Below, in pieces: positions 17,776 through 25,464 of a DNA stretch of 64,000 nucleotides. The stretch is from Robiginitomaculum sp. (GTDB taxonomy: Bacteria; Pseudomonadota; Alphaproteobacteria; Caulobacterales; Maricaulaceae). The DNA lies in assembly GCA_021776515.1 (NCBI GenBank), contig JAJFFS010000016.1, positions 124,001 through 188,000 on the forward strand, given 5' to 3'. The position numbers and the translations under genes were made by a program. The first letter of the stretch is position 1, and each line of letters opens with the position of its first letter. The notes below the pieces were generated by a model. The model did not search any database. It was not told the origin of the DNA and was given only the letters and a program-made list of their open reading frames with translations.

Positions 17776-18206
17776 TATTTCCTCGGTCTTAAAGCGTAGG
17801 TGAACTGACCTTCAAAAACTGAAGTGCCTTCCTCATCGGTCATGCTAACGGTTACGGCAATATCGGCGCGTTTGGTCTCGGCAAATAGCTGGCGTGCGTC
17901 TGCGGCACCTGTTTCATCAAGTGTGGCGTGGGCACTGACATCGCCCTTGGGGCGGCGCGTATAGCGAATGTGCGCATCTTTAAGCAGCACAAACGCTTCA
18001 CCCACGGGCAATGTACGGTCAGCAACAACACCGGCAACGGTTTCGGCCAGCGTATAAAGCGCGCCAGCGTGAAACGAGCCGACATAGTTCGCAAGATCAT
18101 CACGAAAGGGTATCCGCAGAACCACGCGCTGCCCGGCATCTTCGTCAACTTTGACGTCGTGCCAGACAACGTAGGGAATGCTTGCCAATAATTTTGCCAA
18201 TGGCAT
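17775..18206 (-). CDS. Hotdog-fold thioesterase-like protein
   Basis: 143-residue protein with the hotdog pattern: a GSFHAGALYTLAETVAGVVA helix and a strand-rich C-terminal half around HIRYTRRPKGDVSAHATLD. This is closest to DUF4442/YiiD-C-type thioesterases and differs clearly from the other hotdog protein at 16557-16976. It probably acts on a CoA thioester of the pathway. It sits 1 nt from the amidohydrolase gene upstream and shares TAATG with the downstream crotonase. The specificity is unknown. Confidence 0.78.
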   Translation of the reverse strand: MPLAKLLASIPYVVWHDVKVDEDAGQRVVLRIPFRDDLANYVGSFHAGALYTLAETVAGVVADRTLPVGEAFVLLKDAHIRYTRRPKGDVSAHATLDETGAADARQLFAETKRADIAVTVSMTDEEGTSVFEGQFTYALRPRK

Positions 18207-18207
18207 T

Positions 18208-19062
18208 TTACAGATCCAGCTTGAAGGCGCGGATCAAATTATCACGTACCATTTTGCGATAAATTTCATCCGAAACGCCAAGGTCTTCAATTTCCTTCAA
18301 GGTTCTTTCAAAGGGCAGCAAAGGATAATCGGTTGCCCAGATAACCTTGTTCTTGCCCCATGTTTTTGCGAAATGCACAAAACTTTCCGGCCATTGACGG
18401 GCTGAGCGGGCAGAGGTTTCCACATAGACATTGGGGTGTTTCCACGCCAGCGTCATCATTTCGTCGTGCCAGGGCTGGCCAAGATGGCAACCGATAATGA
18501 CAAGATCAGGAAAGGCCAGCGCCACTTCATCAAGATAAATCGGCCTGCCGCATTCAGAAGGCAGAAGCGGCCCCGTATGACCAACCTGTATCGCAACTGG
18601 AACACCCAGTTCCGAACACTTCATGTAGACAGGCCAGTAATGCTTGTCATTGGGGGCAAGGCCGGTCATGCCATCGCCATACATATAGGGTTCCAGACGA
18701 ACGCAGCACATGCCCAGTTCCTTGACGATGTATTCCACGTCGGCGGCAACTTTCATGGGTTTATCCATGACATTGACACTGCCTGCGGGGATGAACCTGT
18801 CCGGGTGCTGCTTGGCAATTTCGGAAACTTCCTCATTGGTCATCACCGGATCGCCCTTATAGTAAAAGGACGACAGGATCAGCTTGTCCACACCAGCGGC
18901 ATCCATTTCGGCCAGCAGGTCTTCAACAGACTGGCCTTCGGTCATGTGTTTGGGGGAGTTATATTTGCTGAAGATATGCAAAAATTCCTTGGGCCAGCGT
19001 TTGGCCCCTTCAGGGCTGACGTATGTTGCCCACGCATCAATTGCGATTTTTTCTCTCGTCAT
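18208..19062 (-). CDS. Amidohydrolase-family (ACMSD-like) TIM-barrel protein
   Basis: 284-residue metal-dependent hydrolase or decarboxylase of the amidohydrolase_2 group. Features are AIDAWATYVSPEGAKRWP at the N-terminus (the usual first HxH is not obvious), VAIQVGHTG in the middle barrel, VIIGCHLGQPWHDEMMTLA with a metal-type His, and a C-terminal ATDYPLLPFERTLKE with the conserved Asp. In aromatic and alicyclic degradation clusters such proteins open rings or remove CO2 from CoA-independent intermediates. Here it is enclosed by acyl-CoA genes (gap of 3 nt to the hydratase), so it likely acts in the same pathway. The reaction is unknown. Confidence 0.8.
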   Translation of the reverse strand: MTREKIAIDAWATYVSPEGAKRWPKEFLHIFSKYNSPKHMTEGQSVEDLLAEMDAAGVDKLILSSFYYKGDPVMTNEEVSEIAKQHPDRFIPAGSVNVMDKPMKVAADVEYIVKELGMCCVRLEPYMYGDGMTGLAPNDKHYWPVYMKCSELGVPVAIQVGHTGPLLPSECGRPIYLDEVALAFPDLVIIGCHLGQPWHDEMMTLAWKHPNVYVETSARSARQWPESFVHFAKTWGKNKVIWATDYPLLPFERTLKEIEDLGVSDEIYRKMVRDNLIRAFKLDL

Positions 19063-19065
19063 AAT

Positions 19066-19857
19066 TTATCTCCCTGTGAAAACTGGTGAGCGTTTTTCAA
19101 TAAAGGCCTGAATGCCTTCCTTTGCGTCTTCGCTCTGGCGAATAGGTTCTGCCTGGAATTGTTCCAGGCGTAGTGCTTCTTCAAGTGGTAAATGTGCCCC
19201 CTGATAGGCGGCATCGCGGGCTGCCCGTACGGCCAGCGGGCCGTTGGCGGCGATTAAATTTGCAATCTGCATTGCCTTTTCCATTAGCTGGTCTGGTGCA
19301 ACGCAATGGTTGATGAGCCCCCAACGCAAAGCCTCTTCGGCAGTGATAGGCGCGCCGGTGACAATCATCTCAAGGGCTATGCCAAACGGCAGCGCGCGTG
19401 GCAGCCTTTGTGTGCCACCGGCACCTGGCAAAATGCCGCGTTTAACCTCGGGCAAGCCAAAGCTGGCATGGTCGGCGGCAATGCGAATATCGCATGCCAG
19501 CGCCAGTTCAAGGCCGCCAGCAAGGCAGTGCCCGTTAATGGCAGCTATTACCGGCTTGCGTGTGTCAAAATTGCGGGTCAAGCCACCAAGGCCGGGGGCC
19601 TTTTCGCCATGTTCGCGCCGTTCCAGCGGGGTCATTGAGGCGTAAAAGGCACCGATTTCTTTCAGATCAGCCCCGGCGCAAAAGGATTTATCCCCCGCGC
19701 CGGTAAGAACCGCAACGCGCTGGTCCGCATCGTCACGAAAGCTGGTCCAGACATCGATCAGCTGGTCGCGCATAGCCGCGCTTAACGCATTGCGTGCCTC
19801 TGGCCGGTCAATGGTGACAACCAGAACGCCGCCCTTTATGTGCGTCTTGATTGTCAT
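19066..19857 (-). CDS. Enoyl-CoA hydratase
   Basis: 263-residue crotonase. It has AVLTGAGDKSFCAGADLKEI, the GHCLAGGLELALACDIRIA loop and GLPEVKRGILPGAGGTQRLP, which contains the PEVKxGxxPGxGGTQRL signature with the catalytic Glu of true enoyl-CoA hydratases. It hydrates a trans-2-enoyl-CoA to the 3-hydroxyacyl-CoA. It differs from the other crotonase of the operon in keeping this Glu. It is coupled by TAATG to the upstream dehydrogenase, which would supply its substrate. Confidence 0.92.
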   Translation of the reverse strand: MTIKTHIKGGVLVVTIDRPEARNALSAAMRDQLIDVWTSFRDDADQRVAVLTGAGDKSFCAGADLKEIGAFYASMTPLERREHGEKAPGLGGLTRNFDTRKPVIAAINGHCLAGGLELALACDIRIAADHASFGLPEVKRGILPGAGGTQRLPRALPFGIALEMIVTGAPITAEEALRWGLINHCVAPDQLMEKAMQIANLIAANGPLAVRAARDAAYQGAHLPLEEALRLEQFQAEPIRQSEDAKEGIQAFIEKRSPVFTGR

Positions 19858-21008
19858 TAGCGTTGCCGTGAAGACGACAGGCCTGTTGCACCGGATATGA
19901 TTTCACGCAAGACCTCGCTGGTCCCTGCGCCGATAGTAAAGGCCAGACTGTCGCGATAAAGCCGCGCCATCTGACATTCTTCCATATGGCTCATGCCGCC
20001 ATGAATTTGTGCACACTCGCGGGCCACCGAGATGGCGGTTTCTGTGCAGAACAGTTTCGACATGGAAATTTCGGCATTGCACGGCTCGCCCCGCACATAG
20101 AGGTCTATGCCCTGATACATCAGGGCTTCGGCGGCATGGATGGAGGTCAGGGCATCGGCAAGCCGGTGCCGCCAAACCTGAAAATCAAGCAATGACTGGC
20201 CAAATGCCTGGCGGTCATGGCCGTGCTGACGCGCGGCATCCCACATCAGGCGCATTTGCGCACAAGCGATGAGCGACAGCACCAGTCTTTCGCCGCTGAA
20301 CCCATGCATGATTGGCTTGAAACCGCCATTTTCCTGGCCCAGCATATTGCGGGCGGGAACCCGGCAATCATCAAAGAATAGTTCCGCCGTATCAGAGGAA
20401 TGGGTGCCAATTTTTTTAAGACGCTTGCGCGTCAGGCCCGGTGTGTTTGTGGGAACAACAATCAACGAAATGCCGGCATGTCCCGGGCCACCGGTACGCA
20501 CCGCTGTGGTAACAAAATCAGAAATTGTGCCGTTGGTGATGAAGGTTTTGGAGCCGTTGATAATATAGTCATCACCATCACGCACCGCCTTGGTGCGCAA
20601 AGAGGCAACATCAGAACCGGCACCCGGTTCGGTAACGCCCAGTGATCCAACCATCTCACCCGTAATCGCAGGTTTGAGAAAGGTTTCTTTCAAATAATCA
20701 GAACCCGCCATTTCGATGATTTTGGTGGCAAATTCGGCATGGGTCATAATGGCGACAGCGACGCCAACAGACCCGCATTTCATAAGCTCCTGCACCAGCA
20801 CGCTGGTATACCAGAAGTCCAGACCCGAGCCGCCGTATTCCGGCGATAGCCGCACGCCCAGATAACCCAATGCACCCAGCTTGTTGAACAGCTCGCGCGG
20901 CACCTGCCCCTCGTGCTCCCACGAGACCGCGTGGGGGGTCACTTCGCGCTCTACAAAAGAGCGTAACGAATGGCGGAACTGTTCATGGTCTTCGGTAAAG
21001 CCTTGCAT
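19857..21008 (-). CDS. Acyl-CoA dehydrogenase
   Basis: First gene of the minus-strand catabolic operon; 383 residues. FAD-binding motifs are LGVTEPGAGSDVASLRT and GSKTFITNGTISDF. The C-terminal HGGMSHMEECQMARLYRD is followed by GAGTSEVLREIISG. Helix G contains GFSGERLVLSLIA with Glu at the isovaleryl-CoA/long-chain catalytic position, and the C-terminal MEE also offers Glu near the MCAD site. Start 21008 (MQGFTEDHEQF) was chosen because GGAGG lies 7 nt upstream. The promoter should lie in the repeat-containing region 21009-21442. Confidence 0.9.
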   Translation of the reverse strand: MQGFTEDHEQFRHSLRSFVEREVTPHAVSWEHEGQVPRELFNKLGALGYLGVRLSPEYGGSGLDFWYTSVLVQELMKCGSVGVAVAIMTHAEFATKIIEMAGSDYLKETFLKPAITGEMVGSLGVTEPGAGSDVASLRTKAVRDGDDYIINGSKTFITNGTISDFVTTAVRTGGPGHAGISLIVVPTNTPGLTRKRLKKIGTHSSDTAELFFDDCRVPARNMLGQENGGFKPIMHGFSGERLVLSLIACAQMRLMWDAARQHGHDRQAFGQSLLDFQVWRHRLADALTSIHAAEALMYQGIDLYVRGEPCNAEISMSKLFCTETAISVARECAQIHGGMSHMEECQMARLYRDSLAFTIGAGTSEVLREIISGATGLSSSRQR

Positions 21009-21162
21009 TGTCGCAACCTCCATCAGGCATTCATTCGCAGAGTGGATTTAAATTAAGGATAACTTATTTGTCAAGTGATGCTCAGGTTAAAATATGAAAA
21101 ACACCAACCCACCGGGTAAAACAGGGCGGGGCGAAGGCAGATAAGACTGGCAGTAATGCATT

Positions 21163-21204
21163 CAGTAAACTGTCGCTGTAGTGGCGGGGATCATAAACAA
21201 GCGG
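21163..21204. repeat. Dispersed repeat, copy B (diverged)
   Basis: AGTAAACTGTCGCTGTAGTGGCGG, followed by ATCATAAACAAGCGG. The first part matches the core of copies A (3321-3360) and C (21391-21436). The second part resembles GGATCATGAACACACG just upstream of copy A. Confidence 0.5.
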
Positions 21205-21220
21205 AAAAATAAAATGCAAT

Positions 21221-21319
21221 CGTGTCATCCCGGAAAGGCTTTTGCCTTATCCGGGAACCATAGTGCAGATGCAATACCCCATAGATCCCGGATAGCCTGA
21301 CGGCTTCCGGGGTGACACA
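21221..21319. repeat. About 100-bp intergenic element with terminal inverted repeats, copy 1
   Basis: Starts with CGTGTCATCCCGGAA and ends with TTCCGGGGTGACACA, whose reverse complement matches the start at 13 of 15 bases. Inside are CCTTATCCGGGA and ATCCCGGATAGCC, so the whole can fold on itself. The same architecture and length recurs at 51462-51561, with different central sequence. It codes for nothing visible. It is a MITE- or RPE-like palindromic element. Confidence 0.75.
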
Positions 21320-21390
21320 TCTTGCCAGACCTCAATACCTCACTCCTCCCACTGTTAGAGATGGTGAGCTAGAGCATTTCCGGTGGATTT

Positions 21391-21436
21391 AGTAAACTGT
21401 CGCCGTAATTGGCGGTAATTGTAATTCGTAATTGTA
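21391..21436. repeat. Dispersed repeat, copy C
   Basis: AGTAAACTGTCGCCGTAATT followed by GGCGGTAATT and GTAATTCGTAATT. It shares the core with copy A and ends just beyond the 3' end of the HNH gene. The 434-bp gap 21009-21442 holds only this, copy B, the 99-bp palindromic element and presumably the promoter of the operon beginning at 21008. Confidence 0.6.
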
Positions 21437-21442
21437 TGGGCA

Positions 21443-22414
21443 TCATGTTCGAAAAACAGGTTTGAATTTTTCCACCCTAGTGCGGGGGTTGAATTGCAGT
21501 TCCATTGCTTCTAAAGGCTGCGGCTTCTTAATAATGCCAGACCAATCTAGGAATGTTGGAAGGCCATAGTCAATAATAAGCGGCTCATCTTCCTCATTCC
21601 CTTTTACAACATTGCGCCAGTGGATTTTTATTGTGCCCATTGGCAGCGGCGGAAGATGAGAGTCCTTTGTATCAGGCATGAGATCAATCTGAAAACAAAC
21701 CGAGCCAATTGATAATGTAAACATCATGTATGGAACATTATTGTAGTTGGGTTTACGCCTAAGTACCGTAGCTGCAGTTATCGGTGGCGCATTGCCGATA
21801 TAGGCAAAAGAAATACCGACTTCGAGGAAGTTAAAATGCTCACTTTCATTTACGTCTTGAAGCCAATTTCGTAGTTTTCTGAATTTAGATAGTTCTTCAA
21901 ATGGCAACAACGCTAACCCGATTTTTACCAAGGCTTTATATGCGTGACGTGGAATAAATGGCGTTACAGGCAGCGGTGCCCTTAAGGTAAGAATGCCTGT
22001 TTTAGAATCTATACCAATAACATCACTAAATGAGTGACCACCAACCATCATGGAGAGTTGAGGCTTCCCATCTGCCCCGTTTATTCGTCGTATTTGAGAA
22101 TTACTGCCTGTGCGTCCCGACTGGCGAATCTTGTTTCGTTTGCCCTTTGTACCACCGAGGGTGAGCACAGATTCTATAGACTTAACCAGTGATTCATCAT
22201 AGCGGCCAAAGGCCGCGTTACAGTCATCACATTCATCCAACGATATTATCCATTTGTTTCCCAATGCTTCGGGAATGGTATGGGCTGTTGTCCGAAATTT
22301 ACGCGAAGATATTGTGCCACAAAAGCGGCATTCACCTTTGTCACCGATGTATATTTTCTTATCTGACAAGCTGGCTTGAACTGCATTTGCTATTTCATAT
22401 TGCTCTAAGTTCAT
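21443..22414 (-). CDS. HNH endonuclease-like zinc-finger protein
   Basis: 324-residue protein. Near the N-terminus (about residues 25-70) is CRFCGTISSRKF, then TTAHTIPEALGNKW and DECDDCNAAFG: two CxxC pairs enclosing an HxIPE-type His, the layout of HNH_5-like nucleases. The remaining ~250 residues match nothing I recognise. ATG 22414 has GGAGG 5 nt upstream. The gene is AT-richer than its neighbours, unrelated to the catabolic genes on either side and bordered by repeats at its 3' end, so it looks inserted. It could be a defence or mobile nuclease; no partner gene is present. Confidence 0.7.
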   Translation of the reverse strand: MNLEQYEIANAVQASLSDKKIYIGDKGECRFCGTISSRKFRTTAHTIPEALGNKWIISLDECDDCNAAFGRYDESLVKSIESVLTLGGTKGKRNKIRQSGRTGSNSQIRRINGADGKPQLSMMVGGHSFSDVIGIDSKTGILTLRAPLPVTPFIPRHAYKALVKIGLALLPFEELSKFRKLRNWLQDVNESEHFNFLEVGISFAYIGNAPPITAATVLRRKPNYNNVPYMMFTLSIGSVCFQIDLMPDTKDSHLPPLPMGTIKIHWRNVVKGNEEDEPLIIDYGLPTFLDWSGIIKKPQPLEAMELQFNPRTRVEKFKPVFRT

Positions 22415-22552
22415 GCCCGCCTCCATCTTTTGACCTCAATTACGTCTATAGCTTACTAAATGCACTTAATGTATGCGAGCAGTTTTCATTTGGTGGTGAT
22501 TACGCTTTGACGCTCATACAAACCTTCCACGATGCAAACAAAGTCAAGAAAT

Positions 22553-23728
22553 TTAACCCTCAACCGCAAACGTCAGTCCTGCGTTTTTGACCAGGCGATC
22601 AACCAGCGCATTGCCCATGGCCGCCGCGGGTGTCCATACGCCGCCCGACGTATCGGTGCGGTCTCGTGAAATACATATTGCGGCTTCGGCGATCATTTTG
22701 GATGTTGAACCATAACCCGGGTCCCGGTCCCCGGTAACGCCGACGTTAACCAGCTCTCCCTCATCTGTGCTGCCAATGAACAGGATATTGTAAAAGCCTG
22801 TGCGGCGCTCTTCTTCGTCTGGCCCTTCGCCTGGTTTGGGCGCATCATCACCCATTAATGATCTATCCGAGGCAACGGCCATGGCGATTTTTTCGCCCTT
22901 ATCGCCGGGGCCGGTCATGACCATTTCCGAATACAAAAAGTCCTCACCATAAGGGTGCCCCATCAGCGCATTGGAGCGATGTACATTTTTGGTGTTGATC
23001 GGGGCCATGATGAAGGGGGCGAGCCAGCTTTGCAGTTCGGGTTCAAATTTTGGTTTTGAACCGTCTGGCTGCGCAGGGCCTTCAAAGCCTGGCGTTAGCG
23101 CAAACGGGCTTTTCAAAAGGGTAATCAGGTCCCGGTCTTTGCTGGCGGCAGCAATGGTGGCTTTCAGACTGTCGGCGGTGCCGCCGGAAAATGTGCCTTT
23201 CATTGCCCGCACACGCCCTTTGACTTCGCTACAGGGTTTGCCAAACCGCTTTTGTGCTTCTTGTTGCAAGACAAACACCCCAAGGTCCAATGGTATGGAA
23301 TCAAATCCGCAGGACAAAACAATCCGTGCGCCGGTTTTTTTTGCGGTCTCGCTATGGGCGTCGATCATTTGGCGCATCCATGCCGGTTCACCGCACAGGT
23401 CCACATAATCCGTTCCGCTTTGGGCGCAGGCTGCGACAAGGGCGCTGCCATAAAACTGATAAGGTCCAACCGTAGAGATGACCACTTTTGTACGCTGGAC
23501 CATGGCGTTCAAGCTTTCGGGGTCACTGGAATCGGCTATGACAAGAGGCGTATCTGCCGGCGCATCAATTTCATCGCGCACTGCGGCAAGCTTTTTCTCG
23601 CTGCGCCCGGCCATGGCCCATCTGAGCGCTTCGCCGCGCTGATTGCGCTGGACCAGATACTCGGCCACAAGGCGGCCCGTGAAACCACTGGCCCCATAAA
23701 TGATAATGTCGAACGGTACGTCTGCCAT
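22553..23728 (-). CDS. Saccharopine dehydrogenase-family NAD(P)-dependent reductase (trans-acting enoyl reductase-like)
   Basis: 391-residue protein with an N-terminal Rossmann segment FDIIIYGASGFTGRLVAEYL, then VVISTVGPYQFYGSALVAAC and YVDLCGEPAWMRQMID, the pattern of the saccharopine dehydrogenase-like family that includes mycobacterial trans-acting enoyl reductases. It likely reduces or rearranges a lipid-type intermediate. ATG 23728 was chosen because AAAGGAGA lies 4 nt upstream. It is transcribed divergently from the thiolase-like operon at 23894. Its role in the island is inferred from position only. Confidence 0.82.
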   Translation of the reverse strand: MADVPFDIIIYGASGFTGRLVAEYLVQRNQRGEALRWAMAGRSEKKLAAVRDEIDAPADTPLVIADSSDPESLNAMVQRTKVVISTVGPYQFYGSALVAACAQSGTDYVDLCGEPAWMRQMIDAHSETAKKTGARIVLSCGFDSIPLDLGVFVLQQEAQKRFGKPCSEVKGRVRAMKGTFSGGTADSLKATIAAASKDRDLITLLKSPFALTPGFEGPAQPDGSKPKFEPELQSWLAPFIMAPINTKNVHRSNALMGHPYGEDFLYSEMVMTGPGDKGEKIAMAVASDRSLMGDDAPKPGEGPDEEERRTGFYNILFIGSTDEGELVNVGVTGDRDPGYGSTSKMIAEAAICISRDRTDTSGGVWTPAAAMGNALVDRLVKNAGLTFAVEG

Positions 23729-23893
23729 GTTATCTCCTTTAGGGCTTGAGCTATAGGCTCGCTGAAATGAAAATTGCATATTTTCAAATTGACCACAACA
23801 TAATTATTGAGTATCACTCAGTGCAATTGTAAAGCAGTGATGAAAAGCTTGTGCTAAAGCTGTTGTATGTATGAGGCCAAATAGGAAAGCAGG

Positions 23894-25033
23894 ATGACGA
23901 ACAACGCTGTCATTGCCGGTATTGGCCATACAGACTTTGGCAAACTTCCTGAGCGCACCGCTTTTGGTCTGCAAGCCGAGGCAGCCCGGCGGGCCATTGA
24001 GGATGCGGGGCTAATACCGGGCGATGTTGATGGCCTGATAACCGATCCGGGGCCGGCCCAGGGCATTCTTGATGGGATTACGCCGCATTATCTGGCCCTT
24101 GGGCAATATCTGGGTCTTGATCCGGCTTATGTTGGTTCTGATATTCTTGGCGGGACCAGCAGCGTTGCCATCATTCAGCGGGCAATGCTGGCGATTGAGG
24201 CGGGCCTGTGTTCAGTTTGTCTCTGTGTTTATGGTGATTCAGCATTATCGACGCCCGGCTCCTATAGCTATGGGCGCGGTGATGATGCGGCTTTTGGCCT
24301 TTTTGGTGCGGTTGGTATGCACGCTCTGGCGGCGCAGCGCCATAGGCATAAATGGGGCACCCGGCCAGAACAGCTTGCCGAAGTGGCCCTTGCCGCACGG
24401 GCGCACGCGGCGCAAACGCCTCATGCCCAAAACAAACGCCCTTTGACTCTGGACGGCTATATGGCGGCGAAATATATCGTCGAGCCACTAAGAGCGCCCG
24501 ATTGTTGTTTGATGTCCGATGGTGCCGCTGCGGTCGTTGTTACCGCTGCTGACCGGACGGCAGATCTACGCCAGCCCCCAACCAGAATTTTGGGACACGG
24601 TCAGGCCAGCTCGCTTTCTACCTGGGCCTCGCCCGATCATTTCGACACGCTGCCCGCCGCGCGGTGTGGGCCGCAAGCCCTGGCCCGCGCCGGTTTGACC
24701 CCGGACGGTATTGATCTGGTGATGCTCTATGATTGTTTTACTATTGTGGTTCTGATGCAGCTGGAAGATTACGGGTTTTGCAAAAAGGGCGAGGCTGGTG
24801 CTTTTGTCGAGGGCGGGCGGATCGGTCCATCGGGAAGTCTGCCGGTGAACACCTCTGGTGGCTTACTGGCCGAAGGCTATGGCGGCGGTATGATGCATGT
24901 GATTGAGGCCATAAGACAATTGCGCGGGACGGCGGATAAGCGCCAGATCAAAGACGCTGAAACGGCCCTGATCAGCGGCCATGGGCTGGGTATGAATACC
25001 CATGCAACATTGGTTTTGGGGAAATCCGGATGA
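23894..25033 (+). CDS. Thiolase-fold lipid-transfer-type protein (probable Ltp2-like retro-aldolase subunit)
   Basis: 379 residues with thiolase-superfamily fold: AVIAGIGHTDFGKLPERTA at the start, NTSGGLLAEGYGGGMMH and a C-terminal SGHGLGMNTHATLVLGKSG. The nucleophilic Cys of thiolases is missing (GGTSSVAIIQRAM at that point), and the C-terminal CGG motif is replaced by GHGLG. It keeps LYDCFTIVVL, matching the Tyr-Asp region of Ltp2-type proteins. Ltp2 enzymes pair with a DUF35 protein to cleave beta-hydroxyacyl-CoA side chains by retro-aldol reaction. The next gene is a DUF35 protein overlapping by 4 nt, so the same chemistry is likely here. Confidence 0.8.
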   Translation: MTNNAVIAGIGHTDFGKLPERTAFGLQAEAARRAIEDAGLIPGDVDGLITDPGPAQGILDGITPHYLALGQYLGLDPAYVGSDILGGTSSVAIIQRAMLAIEAGLCSVCLCVYGDSALSTPGSYSYGRGDDAAFGLFGAVGMHALAAQRHRHKWGTRPEQLAEVALAARAHAAQTPHAQNKRPLTLDGYMAAKYIVEPLRAPDCCLMSDGAAAVVVTAADRTADLRQPPTRILGHGQASSLSTWASPDHFDTLPAARCGPQALARAGLTPDGIDLVMLYDCFTIVVLMQLEDYGFCKKGEAGAFVEGGRIGPSGSLPVNTSGGLLAEGYGGGMMHVIEAIRQLRGTADKRQIKDAETALISGHGLGMNTHATLVLGKSG

Positions 25034-25461
25034 ACACCAATAGCCAAAGCACCTATCCCCTGCCACAACCCACCTCGTTCACCAAAGCGTTCTGGGATGC
25101 CTGTCAGGACAAGGTTTTGACGGTGTATGCCTGTAATGATTGCGGCCATTTATTTTTGCCGGGCGGTCCGGTTTGTCCACAATGCTGGTCATCAGGTCTG
25201 GTTTCACAGCCGGTTTCAGGCCGTGGTACGGTGTACAGCTTTGTCATTTACCAGCGCACATACCATCCGGCCATTCCCGCGCCCTATGTTGTGGCATTAA
25301 TCGCGCTGGAAGAAGGCCCGCGATTAATTTCAAATATCATCAATTGCGCCTCAGGAAATATTGTTATCGACATGCCAGTACGGGTTATGTTTGAAACAGA
25401 AGACGGATTTATGTTGCCGCGATTTGAACCTTTTAACCCTGACCAGAGAAACGAGGGATAA
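25030..25461 (+). CDS. DUF35 OB-fold / zinc-ribbon protein, partner of the thiolase-like subunit
   Basis: 143 residues. The N-terminal rubredoxin-like zinc ribbon is CNDCGHLFLPGGPVCPQCW with two CxxC pairs. The C-terminal OB-fold includes GRGTVYSFVIYQRTYHP and VALIALEEGPRLISNI. DUF35 proteins bind acyl-CoA and activate thiolase-fold partners (as ChsH2-DUF35 does for Ltp2). The ATG overlaps the upstream stop by 4 nt, which supports a one-to-one complex. It is 3 nt from the citrate-synthase-like gene. Confidence 0.88.
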   Translation: MNTNSQSTYPLPQPTSFTKAFWDACQDKVLTVYACNDCGHLFLPGGPVCPQCWSSGLVSQPVSGRGTVYSFVIYQRTYHPAIPAPYVVALIALEEGPRLISNIINCASGNIVIDMPVRVMFETEDGFMLPRFEPFNPDQRNEG

Positions 25462-25464
25462 GCT

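Noticed and set aside
21163-21436. CRISPR array
   Set aside because: Repeats are few, unequal, not regularly spaced, and no cas genes are present.
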